Shown here in pieces: positions 1 to 9,188 of a stretch of DNA of 50,231 nucleotides. The notes under the pieces were generated by a model, which saw only the letters and a list, made by a program, of their open reading frames with translations, was not told the origin of the DNA and did not search any database. Each line of letters begins with the position of its first letter. Positions within the stretch are counted from its first letter, which is position 1. The DNA is from JADHUC01 sp964617665 (lineage in GTDB: Bacteria > Planctomycetota > Planctomycetia > Pirellulales > Pirellulaceae), in NCBI GenBank assembly GCA_964617665.1, contig CAZUAH010000032.1:1-50231 (forward strand), written 5' to 3'. The position numbers were made by a program, and so were the translations under genes.

Positions 1-2
1 AC

Positions 3-1829
3 GCAAAAGGCAAGGTGCCGGGCGTGCTGTGTCCGCACGGACATTGGGCCAACGGTCGGTTTTACGATATTGGCGAGAAAGGCATTCGCCAGCAAATCGT
101 CCAAGGTGCCGAACGCTTTGAAGACGGAGGCCGAAGTCCTCTGCAAGCGCGCTGCATGCAGTTGGCACGCATGGGATGCGTTGTGTTCCACTACGACATG
201 ATCGGTTATGCCGACAGCGTGCAAATCTCTTACGAGTTGGCTCACCGTTTCGCCAAACAACGCCCCGAGATGAATCGACGCGAAGGTTGGGGACTGTTTA
301 GCCCTCAGGCTGAAGCCCACCTGCAATCGGTAATGGGTATGCAGACCTACAGTTCAGTACGAGCCCTGGATTTCATTACGGGTCTACCTGAAGTCGATCC
401 GGAACGAATCGCCGTGACCGGTGCCAGCGGTGGCGGCACACAGACATTTATGATCAGTGCATTGGATCCGCGAGTGCGAGTATCCGTGCCGGCCGTCATG
501 GTCTCCACGGCGATGCAAGGTGGATGCACGTGCGAGAACTCCTGTCTGTTGCGAGTAGGCACTGGCAACGTCGACTTCGCCGCTATGTTCGCTCCCAAGC
601 CCATTCTCCTGATCTCGGCCGATGATTGGACCAAGGAGATGGACACCAGAGGATTCCCCGAGTTGCAGCAGCACTACCGAGTACTTGGTGCCGCGAACCA
701 CGCAAAGCTGCACTCGGCCACGCATTTCAAACACAACTACAACTACGTCAGCCGCGCGGCCATGTACCATTGGCTGAACAAGTATTTCAAGCTGGGACAT
801 GAAGAACCCATCGTCGAGGAGGATTTCCCGCGACTGACGGCCGAAGAACTGACCGTGTGGGATGACGACCATCCCAAACCCGAAGGCGGCGAGGAATTCG
901 AACGAGGTTTGCTTCGCTGGTGGCACGAAGATACGCAGAAGCAACTGGGCGCGCTCCTGCCCAGAGACAAATCATCGCTGGAGCGATACCAGGATATGGT
1001 CGGCGGCGCGATCCGCACGTTGATCGGCCAAGGCTTCCCGAACTCGGAAGATATCACAAATCAGCGGGCAACGACCACAAGCGGAGACCTGTGCGAGACC
1101 GTTTGCGGCCTGCTGAAGAACAAGCAGCACGGAAGCCAATTGCCATTCGTTCTACTACGTCCCAAGGAAGCGAAAGGTCGGGCGGTTATCTGGCTTTCCG
1201 AAAATGGCAAGTCGGGCCTATTCCAGGCCGATGGCAAGCCGAAATCGCCCATTCGACGTTTGCTGGAGTCGGGCGCGACGGTGGTTGGTGTCGACTTGCT
1301 GTATCAAGGCGAGTTCCTCACAGATGGCAAACCGATCACGAAAACGCGCCGCGTCGAGAACCCGCGAGAGGCCGCGGCCTATACGTTCTGTTACAACCAC
1401 ACGCTATTTGCGCGGCGCGTTCATGATGTGTTGACGACGATCAGCTTTGTTCGCACTCAGGAGCCTGCGGTGGGACAAGTCGACCTGGTCGGGATCGACG
1501 GATCAGGACATTGGGCAGCCGCGGCTCGCGCCGTGGCACGTGGTGCTGTGACGAAAGCCGCCATCGACACCGCCGGGTTCCGCTTCGGCGAGATTTCGTA
1601 CATCCACAGCCCCGACTTCCTGCCCGGCGGTGCGAAGTATCACGATCTGCCGGGAATGTTGGCCGTCGCTGCCCCGGAGTCGCTGTGGTTGGCTGGTGAA
1701 AGATCAGAAGCTCTCGATGTCGTCGTTGCCGCCTACCAAGCCAGCGGCCACGCGGATAGCCTGATTGCCTTCAGCGGCGATCAGAAGGACACGGCCGACT
1801 CGGTAGTTTCCTGGCTGACTGGAGAATAG
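3..1829 (+). CDS. Alpha/beta-hydrolase, acetylxylan-esterase-like (5'-truncated by window edge)
   Basis: The reading frame is open to the first base of the window, so the N-terminus lies outside; a GTG at 15 is only an internal codon. The visible part starts within a hydrolase core (VLCPHGHW, typical of the strand carrying the oxyanion-hole region). A nucleophile elbow G-A-S-G-G-G has its Ser codon at 426-428. A second region (about 1170-1820) again has hydrolase-like strands, including VDLVGIDGSGHWA, suggesting a duplicated or very long hydrolase. Large secreted esterases of this kind are common in planctomycetes and are usually annotated acetylxylan esterase or prolyl-oligopeptidase-like. 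The role would be de-esterifying polysaccharide or another glycan. Substrate cannot be read from the sequence. The next gene on this strand starts about 130 bp downstream. Confidence 0.8.
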   Translation, partial: AKGKVPGVLCPHGHWANGRFYDIGEKGIRQQIVQGAERFEDGGRSPLQARCMQLARMGCVVFHYDMIGYADSVQISYELAHRFAKQRPEMNRREGWGLFSPQAEAHLQSVMGMQTYSSVRALDFITGLPEVDPERIAVTGASGGGTQTFMISALDPRVRVSVPAVMVSTAMQGGCTCENSCLLRVGTGNVDFAAMFAPKPILLISADDWTKEMDTRGFPELQQHYRVLGAANHAKLHSATHFKHNYNYVSRAAMYHWLNKYFKLGHEEPIVEEDFPRLTAEELTVWDDDHPKPEGGEEFERGLLRWWHEDTQKQLGALLPRDKSSLERYQDMVGGAIRTLIGQGFPNSEDITNQRATTTSGDLCETVCGLLKNKQHGSQLPFVLLRPKEAKGRAVIWLSENGKSGLFQADGKPKSPIRRLLESGATVVGVDLLYQGEFLTDGKPITKTRRVENPREAAAYTFCYNHTLFARRVHDVLTTISFVRTQEPAVGQVDLVGIDGSGHWAAAARAVARGAVTKAAIDTAGFRFGEISYIHSPDFLPGGAKYHDLPGMLAVAAPESLWLAGERSEALDVVVAAYQASGHADSLIAFSGDQKDTADSVVSWLTGE

Positions 1830-1962
1830 CAGAATTCTGCCCGCGACTGGGGTAAGATGCACCATTCCGCGGCGAATGTGCAAGTGCAAGGAAGCCCGGT
1901 GGTATCTTTAGAAAAGGATGGCAGAATTACAGTACCACTGGTTTCTTGCTGGGGATTCTACA

Positions 1963-2640
1963 ATGAAAGAGCGTGTGACCAAAACGTTCGGTTTCCTGAA
2001 GACAACTGCGATCGGCGGTCTGATCTTCCTGCTGCCACTTGGAGTGCTTGGATTCCTGCTGGGCTATGTCTTCAATGTCGTGCTGCTGATTTACGAGCCA
2101 CTGGAAGAACATCTGCCCGTTAGCACTGCCGCCGGCACGGCCCTTCTGTTCGCGATCGCGGTTGGGATTCTCGTCATGCTTTGCTTCTTGTGTGGCCTCG
2201 CGGCGCGGCGCGCGATTGCCCGCAGGTTCTCGCGGACCGTCGAGAAGCACCTCGTGATGGTCTATCCAAAGTACGCCATCTACAAGGACATTGTGGCTGG
2301 CAACGTTGGTGGCGACGCGTTGGCGCCATCCCTCGTTCCTGTGACGATCCAGTTCGACGATGCGATTCGGATCGGCTACGAGGCAGGACGCACCGAAAGG
2401 GGATTGGTCATTGTTTACCTACCGGGCTCGCCTGATCCCTGGATCGGCTCGGTGGTTCTCGTCGAATCCGATCGGATTCAGCCGCTGGATGTGGACTTCA
2501 ACGAAACGGCCGCAATCTGCGAACGCCTCGGCCGCGATTCCGCACATTTGCTCGCGTCCGTTTCTGCAGTTCAGAAGCCAACAACGAAAGCCGCCACGAG
2601 CGGCGAAGTCGACGTGGACCCCAAGCCGCCAATGGACTGA
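1963..2640 (+). CDS. DUF502 family membrane protein
   Basis: This 225-residue protein has two N-terminal membrane segments (about residues 13-40, rich in LIFLLPLGVLGFLLGYVF, and about 55-80) followed by a soluble beta-rich domain. That is the DUF502 layout. Family features visible are the LPLG turn in the first membrane helix, YPKYAIYKDIV after the second helix, and a pattern resembling VIVYLPGSPDPWIGSVVLV in the C-terminal part. The start at 1963 is chosen because MKERVTKTFGFLKTT sits just before the first helix, as in the family. An in-frame ATG at 1918 would add 15 residues with no clear role. Function of DUF502 is unknown. It converges on the isomerase gene after an 85-bp gap. Confidence 0.75.
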   Translation: MKERVTKTFGFLKTTAIGGLIFLLPLGVLGFLLGYVFNVVLLIYEPLEEHLPVSTAAGTALLFAIAVGILVMLCFLCGLAARRAIARRFSRTVEKHLVMVYPKYAIYKDIVAGNVGGDALAPSLVPVTIQFDDAIRIGYEAGRTERGLVIVYLPGSPDPWIGSVVLVESDRIQPLDVDFNETAAICERLGRDSAHLLASVSAVQKPTTKAATSGEVDVDPKPPMD

Positions 2641-2725
2641 GGCCATCGGCCTACCCAAGCGTCGGCCGAGTAGCGTCTGCAGGACCTTCAGTGTAGTCGC
2701 CACGCTCCTTCGTGTTGACGCGACG

Positions 2726-4333
2726 TCAACCGATCCCAAACTTCACGTCAGCGATACCGTCGGCACCCTTGGCGTCCCTGTTCAGTTTGAATCGCCCGCA
2801 ATGGTAAAGGCGATCGAGGATGTCGTAGATCAAAGAAGCCTCCCTGGGGAGGTACTTCATCGAGGAGTCCTTCTTGAGGACTTTGGCGATGTCGCCAACG
2901 GACACTGCCGCTCCGCCTTGAGCACGGAGGAATGCAATGAGCCATTGCTGGACATCCAGGATCGAACCTGCCGCCTTCTTTCCAGTCTCTACCCCAGGTT
3001 GGTGGTAAGTGTTTATGCCAATAAGGGCACCGTAGTATCCCACCGCCCGCTCGAACAACGCCACTAGTGCACCGAGCGAACGTTCATCTAGTCTCTCAAT
3101 GGTCAGCCGCATGGACGGTCGCCCTGCATCGCTTAGCGCCTGGGCCGTTCCTTCTTGGAAGGCTGCCAGGTAATCGCCTGCTGTTACTTCAGCCTTAGAG
3201 TCAAGCACGAAGTCATCGTCCAGATCCACCGCGCGGACACGTACGAACGTGGCAAAGAAATCCGCATACCCCTCGCGGAGTTGCTGGACATACGCATGCT
3301 GGTCGGTCGAACCTTTGTTTCCGAACACCGTGATACCTTTGCCGTTTTTGCCCAGCGATTCCATGATCAACTGCTGCAAGTACTTGCTCAGCGTGGCCAG
3401 GCGGTCGCAGTAGGGTAGGACCACCATATTACGCAACCCACGCGTCTCGACCGTGTTGTACCACGTTGCGGCCAATTGAAGCGCAGGATTCGTGGTGAAT
3501 TCGCGCGCGTTTCGCTCTTCCTCGTCCTTCTTTTTTTTGCCTATCGCTTCCTTGTCCATCTCCGCAGCGCCGGCGCGGAGTTCGTCGACGTCGAATCCCA
3601 ATAGCGTAGCGGGCAGGATGCCGACCGGCGAAAACAGCGATGTGCGCCCGCCGATCCAGCGCCACAGCGGGAAGCGTCGCAGCCAGCCAGCGGCCTCGTT
3701 GTGTAGCTTGCTGCCCTCCTGAGTAATCGCAACCGCATGTTTCTCGAAGGACACGCCGTCCTTTGCATACGCCTCTCTGGCAACCTGCATTCCGTTGGCC
3801 GTTTCCGGGGTACTGCCGCCTTTGGACACAACGACGGTCAACGTCTTCTCCAGTCCACCTTCCTCCAGCCGAATTCCTTTCAGTGTCCGCTTGAAACCGT
3901 CCGGATCCGTATTGTCGAAGAAGAACATTGTTGGCTTCGCGCCTGGCTTACGGAGTACGTTGTACAACATCTGCGGGCCTAGTCCGGAGCCGCCGATGCC
4001 AATCCACAGGATCTTGTCGAAGTTTCCTTTGAACACGTCTTCGTGGAATTCCCGAGTATCATCAATGGCTCTTTTGTTTTCCGCGACGGCGGCGGTTACG
4101 ACTCCACTAGCGTTCGGCGGAGCGCCATCCAGATAGCGAAGCCAATAGTGCCCGACTTCCCGGTCTTCGTCCACGTTGGTCTTATCGCCCTGTTCGATAT
4201 CCCGCATTTCCCAGGCGGCACTGGCTAGTGGCGGTCCGTAGTGGTGTTTCACGTTTTTTGGCAACTGCATTCGCCTGAAGTCCAACTCGACGCCAGCAGC
4301 CTCGAAACAACCTGGGATCGTGATATCAAGCAT
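2726..4333 (-). CDS. pgi: Glucose-6-phosphate isomerase
   Basis: Cytoplasmic enzyme that interconverts glucose-6-phosphate and fructose-6-phosphate in glycolysis and gluconeogenesis. The 535-residue product shows the SIS-fold phosphosugar sites: IGIGGSGLGPQML, VVSKGGSTPET, the family signature region WIGGRTSLFSPVG, and TYHQPGVETGKKAAG near the end, which supplies the conserved lysine. The start at 4333 is supported by an AGGAGG about 6 bases upstream. The frame continues open for 60 more residues upstream, but that part is unlike any Pgi and runs into the divergent neighbour. In the signature GGRTSLFSPVG a T stands where many homologues have F or Y, as in several bacterial Pgi forms. It is divergent from the SDR gene and may share a regulatory region with it. 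Confidence 0.95.
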   Translation of the reverse strand: MLDITIPGCFEAAGVELDFRRMQLPKNVKHHYGPPLASAAWEMRDIEQGDKTNVDEDREVGHYWLRYLDGAPPNASGVVTAAVAENKRAIDDTREFHEDVFKGNFDKILWIGIGGSGLGPQMLYNVLRKPGAKPTMFFFDNTDPDGFKRTLKGIRLEEGGLEKTLTVVVSKGGSTPETANGMQVAREAYAKDGVSFEKHAVAITQEGSKLHNEAAGWLRRFPLWRWIGGRTSLFSPVGILPATLLGFDVDELRAGAAEMDKEAIGKKKKDEEERNAREFTTNPALQLAATWYNTVETRGLRNMVVLPYCDRLATLSKYLQQLIMESLGKNGKGITVFGNKGSTDQHAYVQQLREGYADFFATFVRVRAVDLDDDFVLDSKAEVTAGDYLAAFQEGTAQALSDAGRPSMRLTIERLDERSLGALVALFERAVGYYGALIGINTYHQPGVETGKKAAGSILDVQQWLIAFLRAQGGAAVSVGDIAKVLKKDSSMKYLPREASLIYDILDRLYHCGRFKLNRDAKGADGIADVKFGIG

Positions 4334-4538
4334 GGGTGCCTCCTGTCGATTAGCAACGGTGATCGTTTCTTCGCGATGCCCATGGTACCCGACATGAGCT
4401 AAACCATCGAGTGGTCGTACGACTTCGCACGAGCCAAGTCGACCACCCCGGCTTGGGCTCGTTGCTTGCTTTACCCAACTGCACCGACATCCCATAATGT
4501 CCGAAACACACACCGATTCACCAACCCGTTCGATTCAC

Positions 4539-5357
4539 ATGGACACTGACCTAACAGACAAAGTGGTACTGATAACCGGTGCCAGCGGCGGCTTGGGGAC
4601 CGAAATGGCGCGGGCCTTTGCACGCGAGCAGGCCAGCGTCGTGCTACACTACCACACGCGGCAGGACGCGGCCCAGGCACTGGCCGACGAGTTGGCGCCC
4701 GCCAAGTGCGTCGCCATCGGTGCCAACCTGACCAGCGAAGACGACGTCGCTTCTCTCTGGAAGGAGGTAGAAGCCCAACTTGGGCCGATCGAAATCGTCA
4801 TTGCAAATGCTGGCACTTGGGTACCGGACGATGTGCCCATTCATCACATGACGCTGGACCAATGGAACCAGACCGTCTCGGCCGACCTGACGTCGGTCTT
4901 CCTGTGCATGCGCGAGTTTTTTCGCGGTATCGAACGCCATCAGATCACTGATCCTGCCGCCGTGCTGATTGGCTCCACTGCCGCCGTGTTTGGCGAAGCC
5001 GGGCACGTCGACTACGCGGCGGCCAAAGCGGGGCTGGTCTACGGTTTCTTACTTAGCCTGAAAAACGAAATCGCCCGTCTCGCACCGCGCGGCCGAGTGA
5101 ACGCCGTCTGCCCAGGTTGGACGCTCACACCTATGACCGAGAAGTTTGCAGCCGACCCGGACATCATCCGCCGAGCCCTGCAGACGATTCCACTTCGCAA
5201 AGTGGGACAACCCCAAGACGTCGCGTCCGCTGCGGTTTTCCTCGCTTCCAGCCAACTGACCGGTCACATCAGCGGTCAAATGCTGCTCGTCAGCGGCGGC
5301 ATGGAAGGACGTGTGCTGAACGAGCCGGGTGAAATTGACCCGCAGAAAGCTGTGTGA
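4539..5357 (+). CDS. SDR family NAD(P)-dependent oxidoreductase (3-oxoacyl-ACP-reductase-like)
   Basis: A classical short-chain dehydrogenase of 272 residues. Visible motifs are the cofactor loop TGASGGLG, NAG (ANAGTW), the catalytic serine in LIGSTAAV, and the Y-x-x-x-K pair in DYAAAKAG, followed by RVNAVCPGW. The end matches FabG-like enzymes (LASSQLTGHISGQMLLVSGG). It would reduce a keto group or oxidise an alcohol in the cytoplasm; the substrate is not evident. The start at 4539 (MDTDLTDKVVLITG) is preferred because family members begin a few residues before the first strand. An in-frame ATG at 4497 would add 14 residues and overlap nothing essential. Neither start has a clear Shine-Dalgarno sequence. 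Confidence 0.88.
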   Translation: MDTDLTDKVVLITGASGGLGTEMARAFAREQASVVLHYHTRQDAAQALADELAPAKCVAIGANLTSEDDVASLWKEVEAQLGPIEIVIANAGTWVPDDVPIHHMTLDQWNQTVSADLTSVFLCMREFFRGIERHQITDPAAVLIGSTAAVFGEAGHVDYAAAKAGLVYGFLLSLKNEIARLAPRGRVNAVCPGWTLTPMTEKFAADPDIIRRALQTIPLRKVGQPQDVASAAVFLASSQLTGHISGQMLLVSGGMEGRVLNEPGEIDPQKAV

Positions 5358-5550
5358 GGGAGATGCTCCGATCCATCGGCGGCGACGGGGCTGCATTGGC
5401 CGGTTGGACGAAGCCGATTTACATGCCAATTGTGCGGAAGCGTCATCCGCTCTTCTCTAGTATTGGCAGGATGTGGTATCATGCCGACGCAGTCGGCTAT
5501 CACTCGCAGGAAATTCTGTGGATGTTCCCGCAATGCAAGGAGGAAGGAAG

Positions 5551-6006
5551 ATGGCTAGCTCGGCCAAACGTCGGCGGAAGAAGCTACAACAAAGGGCCAA
5601 GAAACGGCGGGCAAAAAGAGCACTCACGAGTGCCTCCGCTCCCACAATCACCGAGTCGCCCGGTCGGCTTAAGATGTCCGAGGTGATCTCCCACCTGGCC
5701 GAACCGCTGGTCGATGAGTTCTGCAATTCCCCCGAAGACCTGGAACGAATAATCTCGCTGACCGTCACCGCCTGGAATCTGACGCTGTTTCCGGAAGACG
5801 TACAGGAGAGAGAATTCGCCAAGCTCGCCGAGAAGACCTTTGGCCGGGATCGCGAGGCCGTCGCCGTCTTTCGTTGGATCTGCGACACGATCGCCGAAAG
5901 AAAACTGCGATTCTATCCGCAGCTTGACCACTTCATCGTCGACGTTCACTTCACCCGCGAGGAGGACGATAGCGTCTATTTCGAAGTCGCCTACGGCATT
6001 GGTTAA
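5551..6006 (+). CDS. Hypothetical protein with basic N-terminus
   Basis: The start at 5551 is fixed by a strong AAGGAGGAAGG ribosome site just upstream; a longer frame begins at 5473 but lacks one. The 151-residue product opens with a very basic stretch (KRRRKKLQQRAKKRRAKRA), then a low-complexity Ser/Thr/Pro linker. A compact acidic-aromatic domain follows (about residues 45-151) ending VYFEVAYGIG. The basic tail could bind nucleic acid or ribosomes. I do not recognise the family. Its stop codon interlocks with that of the convergent HzsA-related gene, the two sharing the bases TTAA at 6003-6006. Confidence 0.75.
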   Translation: MASSAKRRRKKLQQRAKKRRAKRALTSASAPTITESPGRLKMSEVISHLAEPLVDEFCNSPEDLERIISLTVTAWNLTLFPEDVQEREFAKLAEKTFGRDREAVAVFRWICDTIAERKLRFYPQLDHFIVDVHFTREEDDSVYFEVAYGIG

Positions 6007-8936
6007 GGCGATGCGAGCACTTGTGCCATCGCTTCCCTGAGTTTTCGTAGACGCTCTTCCTGATCTTTGCCGAAGGAGCCGCTCCGTTGGGCGTAGGTGT
6101 CCATCCAGGTGATCAGGCGGGTCCAATCATCGCTGCTCAGTTGGACTTCGTAGTGGCCGCCGCGCAGGAGTTGGAGCAAGGTACTTGTTTGCGCGGCGCC
6201 TGCCCCGACTTCGGATCGGCCTTCGTTGTAGCGTGCCAATACGTGGTCGCGCAGACTCGGTTTGCCGTAGCCTACCAAGCTGTCGTAGGACTTTTCTGAT
6301 GTGAGGCCGTACTGTTCGCCATCAGTGCCGGGCTTGTGGCAGTTTACGCAGTGCTTTTCTATGACGGGACCGACCAGTTCTTGGTAGTCCAGCGGCCACG
6401 AGCCGTCTGGGCCTAGCGTGATCTTCGACGGCGCGCGTGCCAGCGCCATTGGGCTGGTGCTCACAGGTGACATATTGCGCGGTTCGTGGCAGCCGATGCA
6501 CGTGAACGTCTGGCCGGGTTGGACGCTTGTTGCACTGCGCATCGTCTGCACCGCGATTCCCGCTTCGTCCAGAGCTTGCACGAAAAACGGCACGCCGGCA
6601 GGAACGCGGAAATGAGCTGATCCGTCGGCTTCAACCGGGACCGTGCCCAAAACGAATTTGCCCGGATCGTCTCGAGTCACACCTATCGAAGGGAAGTTCA
6701 TAGTCGGGTGCGTCTTCACGGGAACGCCAACCAGACGCAATTGCCGGATCGTTCCGCGCGGGATTACCTCCAAGCCGCGGTACACGTCTTGCACCACGAT
6801 GCGGCCTTCCTGATGCCCTTCCCAATTCACGTAGGAGCTGATCTTAGGTGGACGCCGCCGCGGTCGGACTGGAATGGGTGTTGCGCTGGAGATGGCCGCG
6901 TCGCGATAGATCAAGTTCAGATTGCCGAAGGCATCAAATAGATACAACCCGAGATCGTTGGGCGGACCGGGCGAACCCCACGCGGGCGGCGGTGTGCCGG
7001 GCGGCAACGGTGCGGCGCTCCAAGACGTGAGGTAATGCTCCTCGGACAGCGGATACGGATTGACAAAGTACGTCTGCGGCCATCCTTCGCTTTCGGGAAA
7101 CACCACTTCGGGTGTCAACCGCGTAATGGGTCCTTCGCCGTCGTTGCCTTTTCGTGGATCGAGCAGCACCAGACAGCCGCCCGTGAAGGCATGATGCCCG
7201 GACGCCGTGAAAATGATCTTGCGCGAACCGGGTATACTGCGAGCCTCGAAGACGCAATGCGGATTACGGGTCATGTTGCCATAGACGGCTTGCGGGTTCG
7301 TTCCGTCCGGCAACGTCGACCACAGGCTCATGTACGGCATATTGTGCCGATCTACGTAATCCCAGCGGGCGTACAGAATCCGCCCTTCGTGGTCCACGCT
7401 GGGCGTCCATTCGAACATCTCGAACGGCGAAATCTGGCAGAGGTTGCCGCCGCTCGCGTCCATCACGTGCAGGGTGTACACGGCCACGGGCCGAGAAAGC
7501 CCACCGCCGCAGCGGACATAACAATCCGGGCATTCTCCATCCGAGCTTGCGTCGCCCGTGGCCTTTCCGCATTGGACGTACTGGCCTCGACGCGTCGAGA
7601 GGAACACGATTTCCCCGCTGGGCAGGTAACGGCCGTCGAAGTCGTCGTATTTGCCATGGGTTAACTGACGCAGGCCGGTACCGTCCAGGTTCATTTCAAA
7701 TAGATGGTAGAAGGCGTCTTCGGGCACGTTCGACTTGTCCAGCTTGTTCGCTTCGGAGCGCAGGTTCGGGTAGTACTTGCAGTACGCGAAAAGCACTCGT
7801 CGCCCGTCGTACGAGATGTCTGGCCGCAGGAAACTGCCCGACTCGAAGTCCTCGGTCAAGCAGCGCAGTTTGGCGGAATCGGTCTTGAAGTCTTTCAGCA
7901 CGTACAGACCGCCACCAGGACGCGAAAACCAGCCGTAGTACTGGTCGGACATGTGCGTAAACGTCCCGGGCACACGTTTGACGAACAGAATGTCGTCGAA
8001 GTCCAACAACGGATTGGCCAAAGTCATGTCACGAACCGCCCAACGAGCTTTGAGATAAGACGCTCGCCGCTGGTCTGCAGACGTATCCGCCGGCGAGCCA
8101 ACTGCCTGAATGCCCTCCAGCGTCTGCCTCCAAGAAGTCGCGTCAACGCCCAGCCGGCTTAGGCTCTCGGCAAGTTCCAATCCTCGTTCCACCACTTCGG
8201 CCGTCGGGCAGGCTGGTTCGGCTTTCGTCAAGGCATCTTGGCGATCCGCGGTCACTTCAACAATGTGGACTTTCGACCACTGGCTTGTGCTCGATTGATT
8301 CGCGGAACGACGAAGGGCGATGTTCTTGTCGTGTCCTTTCCCGTAAACTTCAACTTCGTCCAGGTGGAAGTACTGGGGACCTGGGATTTGGACTCGGACG
8401 AAACGGGCACTTTTCGAGTCGGCCGGAACGGCCAGAGGTTTGCCATCAGTGCACCCACAGAACTTGGAACCGTCGTGCTGGTAGAGTTGCGACCAACTCT
8501 CGCCGTCATCCGACAGGAGTACCTTCAATTGACCGGCGCGATATTCGACGTTGCCGTCGCAACGGTTGTAGATCACGATCCGATCCAGTGGCAGGGTGTC
8601 GCCAAGATCCACTTGCCACCAAGGATTCGGACCGTTGTTCGTATGGAATCCAAACGTGCCGTCCTTGAGCCCGTCGCAGCCTCCAGCAGCGTCTTGCTGG
8701 GTGGTCATGTTGACCACGGCGGCACGGCGACGATCCGTGGAGATCGCGGGCAGATTCCTTACGACATCCTGCAACAGCCAGTCGGCTTCGATCTGGCTGG
8801 GGGTCACGACAGCATCGTCAGAGTGCTTTTCCGAGTTGGCGGTATCGGCCTCCGCCAGACTTTGGCTCAATGCAATCGTTGCGGCAACGACACTTGCCAG
8901 TAAGAGTTGCCCAGGTCGATTCGGCTTGGCGCTCAT
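6003..8936 (-). CDS. HzsA-related secreted protein with F5/8-type and haem-binding motifs (copy 1)
   Basis: A 977-residue exported protein with an N-terminal signal peptide (LLLASVVAATIALSQSLAEA). A discoidin/F5-8 type C-like domain follows (about residues 60-200: DGLKDGTFGFHTN, WWQVDLGDTLPLDRIVIYNRCDG). The central part is a WD40/TolB-like propeller (repeated patterns such as DISYDGRRVLFAYCKYYP and RILYARWDYVDRH). The C-terminal part has two c-type haem motifs, CIGCH at 813-817 and CVNCH at 863-867. This matches proteins named HzsA-related for similarity to the alpha subunit of hydrazine synthase, but nothing else here suggests anammox. Likely a periplasmic or surface redox or carbohydrate-associated protein. 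A GGAGG lies about 10 bases upstream of the start. A second copy lies at 15905-18892. Confidence 0.85.
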   Translation of the reverse strand: MSAKPNRPGQLLLASVVAATIALSQSLAEADTANSEKHSDDAVVTPSQIEADWLLQDVVRNLPAISTDRRRAAVVNMTTQQDAAGGCDGLKDGTFGFHTNNGPNPWWQVDLGDTLPLDRIVIYNRCDGNVEYRAGQLKVLLSDDGESWSQLYQHDGSKFCGCTDGKPLAVPADSKSARFVRVQIPGPQYFHLDEVEVYGKGHDKNIALRRSANQSSTSQWSKVHIVEVTADRQDALTKAEPACPTAEVVERGLELAESLSRLGVDATSWRQTLEGIQAVGSPADTSADQRRASYLKARWAVRDMTLANPLLDFDDILFVKRVPGTFTHMSDQYYGWFSRPGGGLYVLKDFKTDSAKLRCLTEDFESGSFLRPDISYDGRRVLFAYCKYYPNLRSEANKLDKSNVPEDAFYHLFEMNLDGTGLRQLTHGKYDDFDGRYLPSGEIVFLSTRRGQYVQCGKATGDASSDGECPDCYVRCGGGLSRPVAVYTLHVMDASGGNLCQISPFEMFEWTPSVDHEGRILYARWDYVDRHNMPYMSLWSTLPDGTNPQAVYGNMTRNPHCVFEARSIPGSRKIIFTASGHHAFTGGCLVLLDPRKGNDGEGPITRLTPEVVFPESEGWPQTYFVNPYPLSEEHYLTSWSAAPLPPGTPPPAWGSPGPPNDLGLYLFDAFGNLNLIYRDAAISSATPIPVRPRRRPPKISSYVNWEGHQEGRIVVQDVYRGLEVIPRGTIRQLRLVGVPVKTHPTMNFPSIGVTRDDPGKFVLGTVPVEADGSAHFRVPAGVPFFVQALDEAGIAVQTMRSATSVQPGQTFTCIGCHEPRNMSPVSTSPMALARAPSKITLGPDGSWPLDYQELVGPVIEKHCVNCHKPGTDGEQYGLTSEKSYDSLVGYGKPSLRDHVLARYNEGRSEVGAGAAQTSTLLQLLRGGHYEVQLSSDDWTRLITWMDTYAQRSGSFGKDQEERLRKLREAMAQVLASP

Positions 8937-9104
8937 CTTTGTCGGTTCCTCCGATCAACAGTGTGCCATAAGGTGGGGACTCTACCGTCGCTTGTCTCTG
9001 TAAAGCGTATCGCGAACAACCGACCGCGGAAAGTGTCTTCCGAGCACTTGCCGGCTATTTGATCGTTGAGTGTCAGCCTTTGTAGGAGCGCTGGAACATT
9101 CCTT

Positions 9105-9174
9105 CGGGAGGGCGAAGCTCCCGCTGAGCCGCGTCTTTTCCCTTCTCGGCTCGGCAGGAGCCTCGCCCTCCCGG
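9105..9174. repeat. Long imperfect hairpin repeat downstream of uvrA
   Basis: Left arm 9105-9131 and right arm 9147-9174 are inverted copies, GGGAGGGCGA-GCTCC..GAGCCG, with 3 mismatches over 27 positions and a 15-base loop. It lies between the uvrA stop and the start of HzsA-related gene 1, both on the minus strand. It may be a dispersed intergenic repeat of REP type, and the RNA could act as a terminator or stability element for uvrA. There is no clear T-run. Confidence 0.6.
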
Positions 9175-9188
9175 TTCCGCAACCGCCG

